Part shown: positions 46,366-57,277 of the stretch, one piece after another
How the letters are laid out: every line of letters begins with the position of its first letter
How positions within the stretch are numbered: the stretch's first letter is position 1
NCBI RefSeq assembly: GCF_017183135.1
Contig: NZ_JADDXW010000016.1
Location: forward strand, 19,718-83,717
Reading direction: 5' to 3'
Source of the DNA: Aurantimonas marina
GTDB taxonomy: Bacteria > Pseudomonadota > Alphaproteobacteria > Rhizobiales > Rhizobiaceae
DNA: 64,000 nucleotides
Made by a program: the position numbers and the translations under genes
The notes under the pieces: generated by a model
The model's database searches: none
What the model was told of the DNA's origin: nothing
Seen by the model: the letters and a program-made list of their open reading frames with translations, nothing else

Positions 46366-46847
46366 CAGCGCGCTCCCATCGTGCCGAAGAAGCCGCCGGT
46401 GCGGGCCGGCGCCGGTTTGCGGCGCTCGGCCGTCCACGGAGCGGCGGCGAGCGCTGGCTGTACGGCGGTAGCGTCGGCCGGCCGGCGATCGCCGCCATAA
46501 TAGACCATCTCGGCCTCCGACAGCCCAGCGGCCTGAAACGCCGCCGTCTCGCGCCAGCCCTTGCGCCGATACCTTGCGGCGCGAAGGGTCGGTCCCTCCA
46601 GCGCGATCAGAAGGCCGAGCAGGAATTGCAGGATGGCCGCCGTCAAGTCGAAGCCCTGCTCGCCGAGCAGCGAGATGGCGACGAAAAGGACGAGCGCGGC
46701 GATCCCGGCCAACCAGAGGCGGTAGCGGAAAAGCCACAGGAAGGTGAACAGGAACGCCCAGATCGAGAACGCATCGCGCACGAACACGGTGTCCTTGGCC
46801 CGGTCGTTCTCCGGCGGCTCGAAGACGATGAAGCGGCTCAGCGCCAT
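46365..46847 (-). CDS. DUF2628 membrane protein in the his operon
   Basis: A 160-residue protein. It begins with a short cytoplasmic segment ([20 protein letters not shown]), then two or three membrane segments: about residues 28-47 ([20 protein letters not shown]), about 48-65, and 68-88 ([18 protein letters not shown]). A hydrophilic tail rich in Ala and Pro follows. The segment [15 protein letters not shown] is the DUF2628 pattern found in many alphaproteobacteria between hisB and hisH. The constant position suggests a coupled need, but function is unknown. Its stop overlaps the hisH start by one base. Confidence 0.9.
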   Translation of the reverse strand: MALSRFIVFEPPENDRAKDTVFVRDAFSIWAFLFTFLWLFRYRLWLAGIAALVLFVAISLLGEQGFDLTAAILQFLLGLLIALEGPTLRAARYRRKGWRETAAFQAAGLSEAEMVYYGGDRRPADATAVQPALAAAPWTAERRKPAPARTGGFFGTMGAR

Positions 46848-46872
46848 GATGGGCTCTTCCGCGCTGTCCGGC

Positions 46873-47481
46873 TCACGCCAGCATGCCCTTGGTGGACGGC
46901 ACGAGGTCGGCCTGGCGGGGATCGATAGCGACGGCGTCGCCGAGGACGCGCGCCACCGCCTTGAAGCAGGTCTCGGCGATGTGGTGGGCGTTGGCGCCGG
47001 CCAGATTGGTGACGTGCAGCGTCACGCCGGCGTTCTGAGCCAGCGCCTGGAGGAATTCACGCACCAATTCGGTGTCGAAGCCGCCGATCTTGTCGCGGGT
47101 GAAATCGGCCGAAAACACCAGGAACGGCCGGCCCGACACGTCGATCGCCGCGCGGGTCAGGCATTCGTCCATGGCCAGATCCAGCGAGGCGTAGCGCCGG
47201 ATGCCGCGTCGCTCGCCGAGCGCTTGTCTGATCGCCTGGCCGAGCGCGATGCCGGTATCCTCGACCGTGTGGTGATCGTCGATGTGGAGATCGCCCTTCG
47301 CCGCGACGTCCATGTCGATCAGCGAATGGCGCGAGAGTTGTTCCAGCATGTGGTCGAAGAAGCCGACCCCGGTCGCGATGGTCGACCGGCCGGTGCCGTC
47401 GAGGTCGACGCGCACGCGGATCTCGGTTTCCTTGGTCTTTCTCTCGACGACGGCGTCGCGCCGTCCGGCTGTCTCGCCCAT
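46873..47481 (-). CDS. hisB: Imidazoleglycerol-phosphate dehydratase HisB
   Basis: The monofunctional dehydratase of histidine biosynthesis, 202 residues. The two manganese-binding motifs are visible: [18 protein letters not shown] type near residue 67 (here [15 protein letters not shown]) and the repeat [20 protein letters not shown]. Neither is fused to a phosphatase domain. The N-terminal extension of about 16 residues ([20 protein letters not shown]) is basic/polar. It is the first gene of hisB-DUF2628-hisH-hisA. Confidence 0.96.
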   Translation of the reverse strand: MGETAGRRDAVVERKTKETEIRVRVDLDGTGRSTIATGVGFFDHMLEQLSRHSLIDMDVAAKGDLHIDDHHTVEDTGIALGQAIRQALGERRGIRRYASLDLAMDECLTRAAIDVSGRPFLVFSADFTRDKIGGFDTELVREFLQALAQNAGVTLHVTNLAGANAHHIAETCFKAVARVLGDAVAIDPRQADLVPSTKGMLA

Positions 47482-47624
47482 TTGCTGTCGCCTTCTCGCG
47501 GATGTCGTCCGGCTTCTAGCACCGGGGCTGTGGCTCTGTCATGGGGGCATGCCGGAGAGGCCGCACATTCCCTTGCAATCGGGTAGATTGACAGCCTCGG
47601 TCCTTCATCAGCGCATTATTGAGA

Positions 47625-47642
47625 AACCCAACCGGTTGGGTT
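47625..47642. promoter_or_regulatory. 18-base perfect palindrome, likely operator
   Basis: AACCCAACCGGTTGGGTT reads identically on both strands. It lies 10 bases upstream of the broken DUF4160 gene, where a regulator or a repressor-like partner could control the DUF4160/DUF2442 pair. Confidence 0.5.
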
Positions 47643-47652
47643 AAATGCTGTC

Positions 47653-47837
47653 ATGGTCACTGTCCTGCGTTCCCTCGGGCTACGCGTGGTTATCTACCTC
47701 AACGATCACGAACCGGCGCACGGCCGGCGGTGATCGAGCAAAGGCGCATGACCAAGGGCGAGTTGCGCAAGGCGCTGGCGTTGGTTGCGGAACATCAGGC
47801 AGCGCTGCTCCGGCGGTGGGAGGAGATTCATGGCTGA
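47653..47837 (+). pseudogene. Broken DUF4160 gene (frameshifted and shortened)
   Basis: The first frame reads MVTVLRSLGLRVVIYLNDHE then PAHGRR and stops at a TGA near 47731-47733. The start and HEPAH pattern are those of DUF4160. The normal C-terminus continues in another frame: RMTKGELRKALALVAEHQAA, then [10 protein letters not shown], ending at 47837. The central VHV-x-G-x-E-A-K segment that normally joins the halves is missing, so both a deletion of about 20-25 codons and a frame change are inferred. The partner DUF2442 gene follows with its own ribosome-binding site. The palindrome 47625-47642 precedes it. Confidence 0.7.
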
Positions 47838-48243
47838 GTTCGAACTGACAGATGCCGAGTACGACGCAGCGACGCGGCGCGGTAAGCAAGCCGGCACCGG
47901 GCAACCTCGACCCTCTTCTGTCCATTTTGATTCGGAAACCGGCCGGATCGTCGTCGAATTCATCAACGGAGCCGCTTTCATGGTCCCGGCCCGGTCCCTC
48001 CAGGGGCTCGAAATGGCGTCGGACGCCGAACTGGGTGATGTCGAAATTCTCGGAGACGACGGCCTGCACTGGGAAGCGCTCGACGCCGACTTCACCATTG
48101 CCGGTTTGATGGCCGGGGTGTTCGGGACACGCTCCTTCGTCGATGTGGCGCGCAAAGGCGGCAAGGCCCGGACCGTCGCGAAGATCGCCGCGTCCCGAAC
48201 GAACGGGGCCAAGGGCGGACGACCGCGCAAGGCGGCTGGGTGA
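47830..48243 (+). CDS. DUF2442 protein (DUF4160 partner)
   Basis: A 137-residue protein. The core [20 protein letters not shown], then [20 protein letters not shown], ends [20 protein letters not shown] with VFGTRSF, which is the DUF2442 signature. The ATG at 47830 has GGGAGGAG immediately upstream, so the start is firm. DUF2442 and DUF4160 are found as adjacent pairs across bacteria with an organisation like toxin-antitoxin loci, although no activity is established. A basic C-terminal tail ([13 protein letters not shown]) looks AT-hook-like. Here the DUF4160 member is disrupted. Confidence 0.85.
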   Translation: MAEFELTDAEYDAATRRGKQAGTGQPRPSSVHFDSETGRIVVEFINGAAFMVPARSLQGLEMASDAELGDVEILGDDGLHWEALDADFTIAGLMAGVFGTRSFVDVARKGGKARTVAKIAASRTNGAKGGRPRKAAG

Positions 48244-48307
48244 TCGTCGCCACTTGGCAATCCCTTTCGCCGGGTCCACATGGGACGCGGATGAAAAGGA
48301 CGCGACT

Positions 48308-48871
48308 ATGAGCATTCAGAACCACGATCCGGCCACGATCTACGGCACTACCATCGTCACTGTCCGCAAGGGCGGCAAGGTGGTGATCGCCGGCGACGGC
48401 CAGGTGTCGCTCGGCAACACCGTGATGAAGGGCAACGCGAAGAAAGTCCGCCGCATCGGCAAGGAAGGCGCCGTCATCGCCGGCTTCGCCGGTGCCACGG
48501 CCGACGCCTTCACGCTCTTGGAGCGGCTGGAGGCCAAGCTCGAGCAATATCCCGACCAGCTGATGCGCGCCTGCGTCGAGCTCGCCAAGGACTGGCGCAC
48601 CGACCGCTATCTGAGGCGTCTTGAGGCGATGATGATCGTCGCCGACAGACAGGTGACCCTGACGCTGACCGGCAATGGCGACGTGCTGGAGCCGGAGCAT
48701 GGCGTTATCGCCATCGGCTCTGGCGGCAATTACGCGCTCGCCGCCGCGCGGGCGCTGGCCGAGACCGATTACGACGCCGAGGAAATTGCCCGCCGGGCAA
48801 TGAAGATCGCCGCCGAGATCTGCATCTACACCAACGACAATGTGGTGGTTGAGAGCCTCGACACGGCCTGA
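48308..48871 (+). CDS. hslV: HslV peptidase subunit of the HslUV protease
   Basis: A proteasome-type threonine peptidase, 187 residues. The propeptide of about 12 residues ends before [20 protein letters not shown]. Removal exposes the catalytic threonine of [24 protein letters not shown] and [20 protein letters not shown] are family blocks. The start at 48308 has AAAGGA upstream. HslU is on the other side of the his cluster at 37-38 kb. A GNAT gene follows, as in rhizobial hslV-GNAT-hslU sets, but it is on the opposite strand here. Confidence 0.96.
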   Translation: MSIQNHDPATIYGTTIVTVRKGGKVVIAGDGQVSLGNTVMKGNAKKVRRIGKEGAVIAGFAGATADAFTLLERLEAKLEQYPDQLMRACVELAKDWRTDRYLRRLEAMMIVADRQVTLTLTGNGDVLEPEHGVIAIGSGGNYALAAARALAETDYDAEEIARRAMKIAAEICIYTNDNVVVESLDTA

Positions 48872-48922
48872 GACCTGTGTGGCATGCTTCGCCTGTCGGC
48901 CGACATCCCGAAGGTCGCGCTT

Positions 48923-49534
48923 TCAGCCTGCCGGAAAGATCGGTACCCGGGGTGTGGTCTCCGGCGCGAACAGTCCGGTGAGGCGCGGGTCGTCGGCAAT
49001 CTCCACCATCTGTCGGACCGGCCGGAAACCGCTGCGGCGGTAGAATGCCATCGCCTTCGGATGGTCCATGGTGTTGGTGTGCAGCCATAGCCGTGCGATC
49101 GGCCGCGCGAAGGCGATGGCGATGGCGCGGCCCATCATGTAACGCGCGGCACCCGTGCCGATCAGCGGTTCGGTGACGCCGAAGAAGACCAGCTCGCAGC
49201 TCTCGGTCTCCCTGAAATCCAATTCGACGATGCCCTCCGCGCGGCCTTCGACACAAAGCGCGTGGATTGCGATATCGGGATGCTGGATCGTGGCGCGTCG
49301 TGCCTCGGCTGGCAGGGCAAGCCGGGAATACCACAGATGGGCGGCGCCGACGCGGCGATAGAGATCCTCGTACCAGCACGGGTCGGGGGTCGGGATCGGA
49401 TCGAGACGCCAGGGGGTGTCGGCTGGCGCCGCCTCAGCCGACACCGGCGTGGGTGGCGCGGTCATTTCCAGGACCGTGGCGATGGCGGCGATCTTGCCGG
49501 GCGCGATCGGCGTGAAACCGTCGGGCAGGGTCAT
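48923..49534 (-). CDS. GNAT-family N-acetyltransferase
   Basis: A 203-residue acetyltransferase. The acetyl-CoA motif is VFFGVTEPLIGTGAARYMM, with ARLWLHTNTMDHPKAMAFYR following and YRRSGFRPVRQMVEIAD at the C-terminus (the conserved GFRP region). The N-terminal third (residues 1-70) is family-variable. In rhizobia a homologue often lies between hslV and hslU, and its substrate is not known. The orientation is inverted relative to hslV here. The terminator of rpsA lies just upstream. Confidence 0.88.
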   Translation of the reverse strand: MTLPDGFTPIAPGKIAAIATVLEMTAPPTPVSAEAAPADTPWRLDPIPTPDPCWYEDLYRRVGAAHLWYSRLALPAEARRATIQHPDIAIHALCVEGRAEGIVELDFRETESCELVFFGVTEPLIGTGAARYMMGRAIAIAFARPIARLWLHTNTMDHPKAMAFYRRSGFRPVRQMVEIADDPRLTGLFAPETTPRVPIFPAG

Positions 49535-49560
49535 GCGGATATCTCCAGCGATTAGACGGA

Positions 49561-49592
49561 AAAGCCCGCGGCGAGCGATCGCCGCGGGCTTT
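49561..49592 (-). terminator. Rho-independent terminator of rpsA
   Basis: A perfect 14-base-pair stem (AAAGCCCGCGGCGA and complement) with a four-base loop, continuing as TTTTCC on the minus strand. It lies about 58 bases after the rpsA stop. Confidence 0.88.
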
Positions 49593-49594
49593 GC

Positions 49595-49610
49595 TGATTC
49601 ACGTGGAACG
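49595..49610. promoter_or_regulatory. Weak parS-like site beside the rpsA terminator
   Basis: TGATTCACGTGGAACG matches 13 of 16 positions, between rpsA and its terminator hairpin. It is the right-most member of the series. Confidence 0.35.
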
Positions 49611-49649
49611 CCCCGCGCCCGAAGGCGCCGAGAGCGATGGCCTTGCGGC

Positions 49650-51353
49650 CTATTCCTCGTCGCCGCGTCCCTTCAGGGCCGCGCCGAGAATGTCGCCGAG
49701 CGAAGCGCCGCTATCGGTCGAACCGAACTGCGCGACGGCTTCCTTCTCCTCGGCGATCTGCAGCGCCTTGATCGACACGCCGACGCGGCGGGCCTTCTTG
49801 TCGAACTGCGTGACGCGGGCGTCGATCTTCTGGCCGACCGAGTAGCGCTCGGGGCGCTGCTCGTCGCGGTCGCGGGCGAGGTCGGCGCGGCGGATGAAGG
49901 AGGTGAGATCGGTATCGACGATCTTCACTTCCAGACCGCCGTCCTTGACCTCGGTGACCTCGCAGGTGACCACGGCGCCGCGGCGCACGTCACCGGCTTC
50001 CGCCGCCTCGACGAACGGATCGCCGCCGACCTGCTTCATGCCCAGCGAGATGCGCTCCTTGTCGATATCGACGTCGAGCACCTGCGCCTTGACCATGTCG
50101 CCCTTGTTGAACTCCTCGATGACCTGCTCGCCCGGACGGTTCCAGTCGAGGTCGGAGAGGTGGACCATGCCGTCGACATCGCCTTCGAGCCCGATGAACA
50201 GGCCGAACTCGGTCTTGTTCTTGACTTCACCCTCGACGATCGTGCCGATCGGGAACTGGTCGCGGAACGACTCCCAGGGATTGGAAAGCGTCTGCTTGAG
50301 CCCGAGCGAGATGCGGCGCTTGTTCGGGTCGACCTCGAGAACGACCACCTCGACCTCTTCGGAGGTGGAGAGGATCTTGCCCGGATGGACGTTCTTCTTC
50401 GTCCAGGACATCTCGGAGACGTGGATGAGGCCCTCGATGCCCGGCTCCAGCTCGACGAACGCGCCGTAGTCGGTGATGTTCGTGACGCGGCCGGTGACCT
50501 TGACGCCCATCGGATACTTGACGCCGATGCCGTCCCACGGATCGGCCTCGAGCTGCTTCATGCCGAGCGAGATGCGGTGCGTCTCTTGGTTGATCCGGAT
50601 GATCTGGACCTTCACCGTCTGGCCGATCTGCAGTATCTCGGTCGGATGGTTGACGCGGCGCCAGGCCATGTCGGTCACATGCAAGAGGCCGTCGATGCCA
50701 CCGAGGTCGACGAAGGCGCCGTAGTCGGTGATGTTCTTGACGATGCCGTCGACGGTCTGACCCTCTTCGAGGTTCTGGACGATCTCGGAGCGCTGCTCGG
50801 CCCGGCTCTCTTCGAGGACGGTGCGGCGCGAGACGACGATGTTGCCGCGGCGCTTGTCCATCTTGAGGATCTGGAAGGGCTGCGGCGTGTTCATCAGCGG
50901 CGTGACGTCGCGGATCGGCCGGATGTCGACCTGGGAGCGCGGCAGGAAGGCAACGGCGCCGTCGAGGTCGACCGTGAAGCCGCCCTTGACCTGGTTGAAG
51001 ATCTGGCCTTCGACCTTTTCGCCGGCTTCGAACTGCTTCTCGAGCTTGACCCAGCTTTCCTCGCGGCGCGCCTTGTCACGCGACAGGACGGCTTCGCCCA
51101 GCGCATTCTCGATGCGCTCGACATAGATCTCGACGACGTCGCCGACCTTGAGATCGCTCTCCTTGCCCTTGGCGCCGAATTCTTTGAGGGCGACACGGCC
51201 CTCGACCTTCAGGCCGGCATCGATGACGGCCATGTCCTTTTCGATCGCGACGACGGTGCCCTTGACCACGGCGCCTTCGGCGACGTCCTGTTCGTGGAAC
51301 GAGGCTTCGAGCAGCGAGGCGAAATCTTCGCGGGACGGGTTTAAGTTAGACAT
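49650..51353 (-). CDS. rpsA: 30S ribosomal protein S1
   Basis: The largest ribosomal protein, needed for initiation on structured mRNAs. It has 567 residues and six S1-type OB repeats. Successive signatures are VVKGTVVAIEKDMAVIDAG, VEGQIFNQVKGGFTVDLDGA, VDGIVKNITDYGAFVDLGGI, VTGRVTNITDYGAFVELEPG, VEGEVKNKTEFGLFIGLEGD and the diverged last one, VTCEVTEVKDGGLEVKIV. Length and repeat count are typical of alphaproteobacteria. It follows cmk on the same strand, the universally conserved pair. Its leader of about 300 bases is a candidate site of autogenous control. Confidence 0.98.
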   Translation of the reverse strand: MSNLNPSREDFASLLEASFHEQDVAEGAVVKGTVVAIEKDMAVIDAGLKVEGRVALKEFGAKGKESDLKVGDVVEIYVERIENALGEAVLSRDKARREESWVKLEKQFEAGEKVEGQIFNQVKGGFTVDLDGAVAFLPRSQVDIRPIRDVTPLMNTPQPFQILKMDKRRGNIVVSRRTVLEESRAEQRSEIVQNLEEGQTVDGIVKNITDYGAFVDLGGIDGLLHVTDMAWRRVNHPTEILQIGQTVKVQIIRINQETHRISLGMKQLEADPWDGIGVKYPMGVKVTGRVTNITDYGAFVELEPGIEGLIHVSEMSWTKKNVHPGKILSTSEEVEVVVLEVDPNKRRISLGLKQTLSNPWESFRDQFPIGTIVEGEVKNKTEFGLFIGLEGDVDGMVHLSDLDWNRPGEQVIEEFNKGDMVKAQVLDVDIDKERISLGMKQVGGDPFVEAAEAGDVRRGAVVTCEVTEVKDGGLEVKIVDTDLTSFIRRADLARDRDEQRPERYSVGQKIDARVTQFDKKARRVGVSIKALQIAEEKEAVAQFGSTDSGASLGDILGAALKGRGDEE

Positions 51354-51666
51354 TCCTACTCCTTGGGAACTCCCCCACTATCCGTGGGAAAGCGGCGCGC
51401 CGTGGGGCGAAGGCCCCGGGTCAGACATTGCGTTCGCCCGATGTCGCGGTCCGGCCCGTCCCGAAAAAGGGAGAGGCCCGGAGCGGTTTCGCCGGTAAGG
51501 CACCGCGCCGTTCGGCGCGCAAGACCGCGGCCGGGCAGGATCGATCGAAGCATGGCGGGCCTTGGAGACATCCGGCGCCAAAAACATCAGGCGGAGGACA
51601 AGCCATTGGCCAATAGCCGAAAAGGGCGTGCCATCTCACGAAAAGCCGCCCTTCCACTCCGTTCCG
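51354..51666 (-). other. cmk-rpsA intergenic region / rpsA leader
   Basis: 313 bases without a supported gene. It contains GC-rich stem-loops, for example GCGCCG-TT-CGGCGC near 51508 and a CCCAC-TATC-GTGGG type hairpin close to the rpsA start, consistent with a structured leader. I found no clear promoter. Confidence 0.4.
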
Positions 51667-52302
51667 TCAGGCCAGGGACCGGTCGATGATCTCGCAGGCC
51701 GCACGGAACGCGGTTTCTATATCCAATTCGCTGGTATCCAGCAAGTGCGCATCGGCCGCCGGCTTCAACGGCGCGACGCTGCGCCCGGCGTCGCGCGCGT
51801 CGCGCTCACGGACTTCGGCGAGAATCCGCTCATAGGCGACGTCGCGGCCCTTGGCGGCAAGTTCGTCGGTGCGCCGGCGCGCCCGGACCTCGGCCGAGGC
51901 GGTGACGAAGATCTTCACCCGCGCGTGCGGACAGATCACCGTGCCGATGTCGCGGCCGTCGAGAACGGCGCCTTCCGGCCGCGCGGCGAAATCGCGCTGA
52001 AAGGCGGTCAGGGCCGACCGGACTTGCGGATGCACGGCGACGCGCGAGGCGAGTTCCCCGGCCTCGCGGCCGCGCAAGCTGCCGTCGTCGAGATGCGACG
52101 TGTCGAGCCGCTCGGCGATCGGTGCCACCGCCGCGGCGTCGTCGAGGTCGATGCCGGAACCCTCGGCAAGCTTGCCAATCGCGCGATAGAGCAAGCCTGT
52201 GTCGAGATAAGGCAGGCCGTAATGCTCCGCCAGACGCTTGGCGAGGGTGCCCTTGCCGGCGGCGGCGGGTCCGTCGATGGCGATGGTCAGTGGCTCGGTC
52301 AT
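51667..52302 (-). CDS. cmk: Cytidylate kinase
   Basis: Phosphorylates CMP and dCMP; 211 residues. The P-loop AIDGPAAAGKGTLAKRLAEH is near the N-terminus, LDTGLLYRAIGKLA and VLDGRDIGTVICPHARVKIF are family blocks, and the lid ARRRTDELAAKGRDVAYERI has the arginines. The ATG at 52302 overlaps the preceding membrane-protein stop as ATGA. It follows the usual aroA-cmk-rpsA order, here with two intervening genes of unknown linkage between aroA and cmk. Confidence 0.97.
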   Translation of the reverse strand: MTEPLTIAIDGPAAAGKGTLAKRLAEHYGLPYLDTGLLYRAIGKLAEGSGIDLDDAAAVAPIAERLDTSHLDDGSLRGREAGELASRVAVHPQVRSALTAFQRDFAARPEGAVLDGRDIGTVICPHARVKIFVTASAEVRARRRTDELAAKGRDVAYERILAEVRERDARDAGRSVAPLKPAADAHLLDTSELDIETAFRAACEIIDRSLA

Positions 52303-52751
52303 AGGGCGTGATCCGTGTTGGACGGCAGGTCCGGCTCCCCATCGGGAGCCGGCGGGTCGAGAGCGAAGGTGCCACGGGCGTCCAGCACCAGCAGGAGCGC
52401 GGCGATGATGGCGCCGAGGAGAAAGGGGACGGCGACCATGAACAGGATCAGCTCGAGTTCGCCGATCCATCGGGCGAGGCGCAGCACGAAATCGATGACG
52501 CCATTGCCGGTGTCGAGGAGGCCGGGCGGCGCGATCTCGCCACGCAGCGCCAGCCGCTCGGCCGCACTTTTCTCGTTTTGATAGATCACCGCGATCACGC
52601 CGCAGAAGGCCAGGAAGGCGGGCATCGGCAAAAGCGCGGCCAGACGGCTGCCGAGAGTCCCCGATCGCGCCCGAAGATGTCTTGCGCGATAACGGCCGTA
52701 GATGAAGGCGACCGGCGAGAAGAATACGATGGCGAGGATCGCCGCGATCAT
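52299..52751 (-). CDS. Small hypothetical membrane protein
   Basis: A 150-residue protein, not assigned to a family. Three hydrophobic helices are visible, about residues 1-18 (IAAILAIVFFSPVAFIYGRY), 40-57 (LPMPAFLAFCGVIAVIY) and 98-122 (LILFMVAVPFLLGAIIAALL). A short acidic/proline tail follows (FALDPPAPDGEPDLPSNTDH). The N-terminal helix may be a membrane anchor or signal. It overlaps both neighbours (4 bases with cmk, 4 with the DsbA-type gene), so it is translated as part of that unit. Confidence 0.75.
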   Translation of the reverse strand: MIAAILAIVFFSPVAFIYGRYRARHLRARSGTLGSRLAALLPMPAFLAFCGVIAVIYQNEKSAAERLALRGEIAPPGLLDTGNGVIDFVLRLARWIGELELILFMVAVPFLLGAIIAALLLVLDARGTFALDPPAPDGEPDLPSNTDHAL

Positions 52752-53419
52752 GCGCGATTCGCCTTCTCGCGCCGGACGCCGATTTCGATCTGATTCAGCG
52801 CCGCATAGGGCGGGCGCTCGAAGATTGTCGGGTCGTCGAGAAAGGCGAGCAGCATATCGAACGCATCGACGCCCCAGAAGACCGGTCCCGCTACGCCGCC
52901 CGAATCATGCGGAACGAAGCTTGGAACGCCGAAGACCCCGTCGGCGACGGCGTCTTCGGTATTCGCCCTCAGCGCGGCTTTCGAGGCCTCGGCTGTGGCG
53001 AGGGCAGGATCGAGGTCAAGGCGTTCCGCCAGCGCCGCTACGCCTTCCGGCGTGTCGACGGGATGGCCTTGCGAAAAGACGAAATCGAAGGCGCCGCGCA
53101 CCGTTTCGAGATCCGCACCCGCGCCGTCGTGGGCGCCTGCCAGGAGGCGCAGCGCGGCCAGCGGGTTGAACGGGTGGCGCGGCGGAAACATCGTGGCACG
53201 TCCCAGCGTCACTCCGAGAAACACCGCCTGGCGGTAGGTATGCAGGCGCTTGGCTTCGATTTCGGCCGGCCCAAGCTGGCCATGATGGGCCAGCACCGCG
53301 CCAAAGAGGATCGCCCGCGGCCGCACCGTGACATCCGCCGGCAGCTCGGGCAGCCGCGCCAGAACGACATGGGCATAGGGCGACAGGAGGTCGTAATAAA
53401 AGTCGAGCCGGCGTTTCAT
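52748..53419 (-). CDS. 2-hydroxychromene-2-carboxylate isomerase (DsbA-like fold)
   Basis: A DsbA/kappa-GST-fold protein of 223 residues. The start RLDFYYDLLSPYAHVVLARL contains the active serine motif SPYA in place of the CxxC pair. It continues with RPRAILFGAVLAHHGQLGPA and ends FGVPSFVPHDSGGVAGPVFW, the conserved cis-Pro region. HCCA isomerases use glutathione in naphthalene catabolism; relatives outside catabolic clusters have unknown substrates. It lies 2 bases after aroA and overlaps the membrane protein by 4 bases, so it is part of the aroA-cmk series. Confidence 0.88.
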   Translation of the reverse strand: MKRRLDFYYDLLSPYAHVVLARLPELPADVTVRPRAILFGAVLAHHGQLGPAEIEAKRLHTYRQAVFLGVTLGRATMFPPRHPFNPLAALRLLAGAHDGAGADLETVRGAFDFVFSQGHPVDTPEGVAALAERLDLDPALATAEASKAALRANTEDAVADGVFGVPSFVPHDSGGVAGPVFWGVDAFDMLLAFLDDPTIFERPPYAALNQIEIGVRREKANRA

Positions 53420-53421
53420 GG

Positions 53422-55487
<2,066 letters not shown>

Positions 55488-55636
55488 TCACGGCGGGCGA
55501 TCCGGCGCGGTCGCCATCATCCGCAGGACGCATCGGAAATTCGCTTGATCTTCGCGGCGGGCTTGATTAAGAACCCGCCGATATGACGCGGGCCATACCC
55601 AGGGCCCGCCGACAGTTCGCCGGCTACCGGCGGCGT

Positions 55637-55712
<76 letters not shown>

Positions 55713-55718
55713 AATTCC

Positions 55719-57086
55719 TCAATACAGAAATTCGATCCACACGACGTCGTCCGGATTTTCGGGCGTCGTGCGCGCCGCGATGGTCTCGCCGTTGAAACCG
55801 GCGACGACGGTTTCCGGCGCCTCCCCCACGATCGCCAGCGAGGATTTCCAGACCGAGGGCACGTCCTCGGTTTCGGGCCGGCCGGCGATCGGCAAGGCGC
55901 CGAGGGTGGCGTTGTCGTCGATGCCGAAGTAGCCGCGCGGCCGCATGACGTTGACCACCTCGCCGGGAAGCGTCGTTCCGGCGATCGCGCCGGCCACGGC
56001 CGGATAGAGCCTGAGATTGGCGATGTCGGTCGAGCGCGGAAAAGGCGCGCGGTAGATGCGCGTCTTCGGGTAGCCCTCGGCTTCGACGACGAATTCATAC
56101 GTCTGATCGGGCCGCGCCGCGAACGGACCGTAGCGACCGTCCGCACCGACGGCCTTCTCCAGCACGGCCTGACCCTGGCGCCCGCCGGTGTCGGGATCGA
56201 CGGCGAAGACCGTCAGCCGCGCGCCGTCGAGCGGCAGATTGGTCGGCGCGCCATTCGCGTAGCCGGAAATTTCTCCGGCGATGCTCGGCGAATCGTTCGG
56301 TTCGATATCGAGGGTCGCCGGCACCTGTCCGGTCACCGCCCGGTAGATTTCGATGAACGCCTCGGGCGCGGTGGCCGTCTCGCGGTGGTCGGCGCCGTCG
56401 ATGACGATCGTGTCGGCGCCGTCGAGGTCCGGCGCGTCGTAGGAAACGCCGGTCGCCTGCCCGGCAAGACCGAGGAAGCGGCCATCCGGCTGGGCGTAGA
56501 GGTCGAACCGGTCGGATCGTATCACGGTGACCGGGATATTGTCGGGCACCTCCGGCGGCTGGTTGAGCGCGGTCAGGAACCGGCCGGCCCCGTTATATTC
56601 GGAGTTCAGCCGCTCCTCGGAATTGGCGTAGACGCCGTGATGGACACAACCGGCCAGGACCATCCCGGCGACCTTATCGGCGCCGCCGAAATTCTTCACG
56701 TAATTGCGCGCCGTCTGGCAACCGCGCGAATGGGCGACGATCGCGACCTGCCTGACGTCGGTCGCCGCGAGCGCCTGCTCGACGGTTTGCGAGAGCGAGC
56801 GGGCCGCGTCTTCTGTCGAAGAGCGGTTCTCCTCGGCAACCGTGTCGTCGGTTCGCGCCGAGGGATGGTCGATATCGACGGCGAACAGCCGGTCGGCGGG
56901 ATAGCCGTTGCTTTCGAACCGCCACAGCACCGGCATCCAGAACGCGGCCGAATCGCCGTCCCCATGCACGAAGACGATCGGCGGCGCCGGCGCAACCAGG
57001 CCCTTGCCGGCTGCCGGGGCGGGGGACGCCGAAACACCGGCGGTAAGGAGCGCCAGCAAGATCCGGGACGTCGCTGCTCTTTTCAT
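55719..57086 (-). CDS. Secreted alpha/beta-hydrolase esterase/lipase
   Basis: A 455-residue exported enzyme. A signal peptide covers residues 1-26 (RILLALLTAGVSASPAPAAG). The hydrolase core starts PPIVFVHGDGDSAAFWMPVL. The nucleophile is in VAIVAHSRGCQTARNYVKNF, and a candidate base histidine is in IDGADHRETATAPEAF. The C-terminal roughly 180 residues look like a separate beta-rich accessory domain (EPNDSPSIAGEISGYANGAP, ADGRYGPFAARPDQTYEFVV), perhaps polymer-binding. Similarity is to lipase or PHA-depolymerase-like esterases; the substrate is unassigned. It ends only 6 bases from the tRNA and is divergent from the TAXI operon. Confidence 0.87.
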   Translation of the reverse strand: MKRAATSRILLALLTAGVSASPAPAAGKGLVAPAPPIVFVHGDGDSAAFWMPVLWRFESNGYPADRLFAVDIDHPSARTDDTVAEENRSSTEDAARSLSQTVEQALAATDVRQVAIVAHSRGCQTARNYVKNFGGADKVAGMVLAGCVHHGVYANSEERLNSEYNGAGRFLTALNQPPEVPDNIPVTVIRSDRFDLYAQPDGRFLGLAGQATGVSYDAPDLDGADTIVIDGADHRETATAPEAFIEIYRAVTGQVPATLDIEPNDSPSIAGEISGYANGAPTNLPLDGARLTVFAVDPDTGGRQGQAVLEKAVGADGRYGPFAARPDQTYEFVVEAEGYPKTRIYRAPFPRSTDIANLRLYPAVAGAIAGTTLPGEVVNVMRPRGYFGIDDNATLGALPIAGRPETEDVPSVWKSSLAIVGEAPETVVAGFNGETIAARTTPENPDDVVWIEFLY

Positions 57087-57277
57087 CTCGCCAATTTCCC
57101 ATTTACTCGCGTCTGCCGCTGACTAACAAAGGGCGCCGGTCGGCCGCGGCAACGCCCCGCAGCGGCACCGCTTGCGTGTCACGCCGAAAGGCGCCTTACT
57201 GAAAGCCATTGACGAGAGCCCAGTGTCCGCCAGATCAATGACTTCAGCTTTACGCCAAAGGACAAGGGAAAAATCTC

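Noticed and set aside
49416..51344. A 642-codon open frame opposite rpsA
   Set aside because: Asp/Leu-rich shadow of the S1 repeats; no ribosome-binding site or domain.
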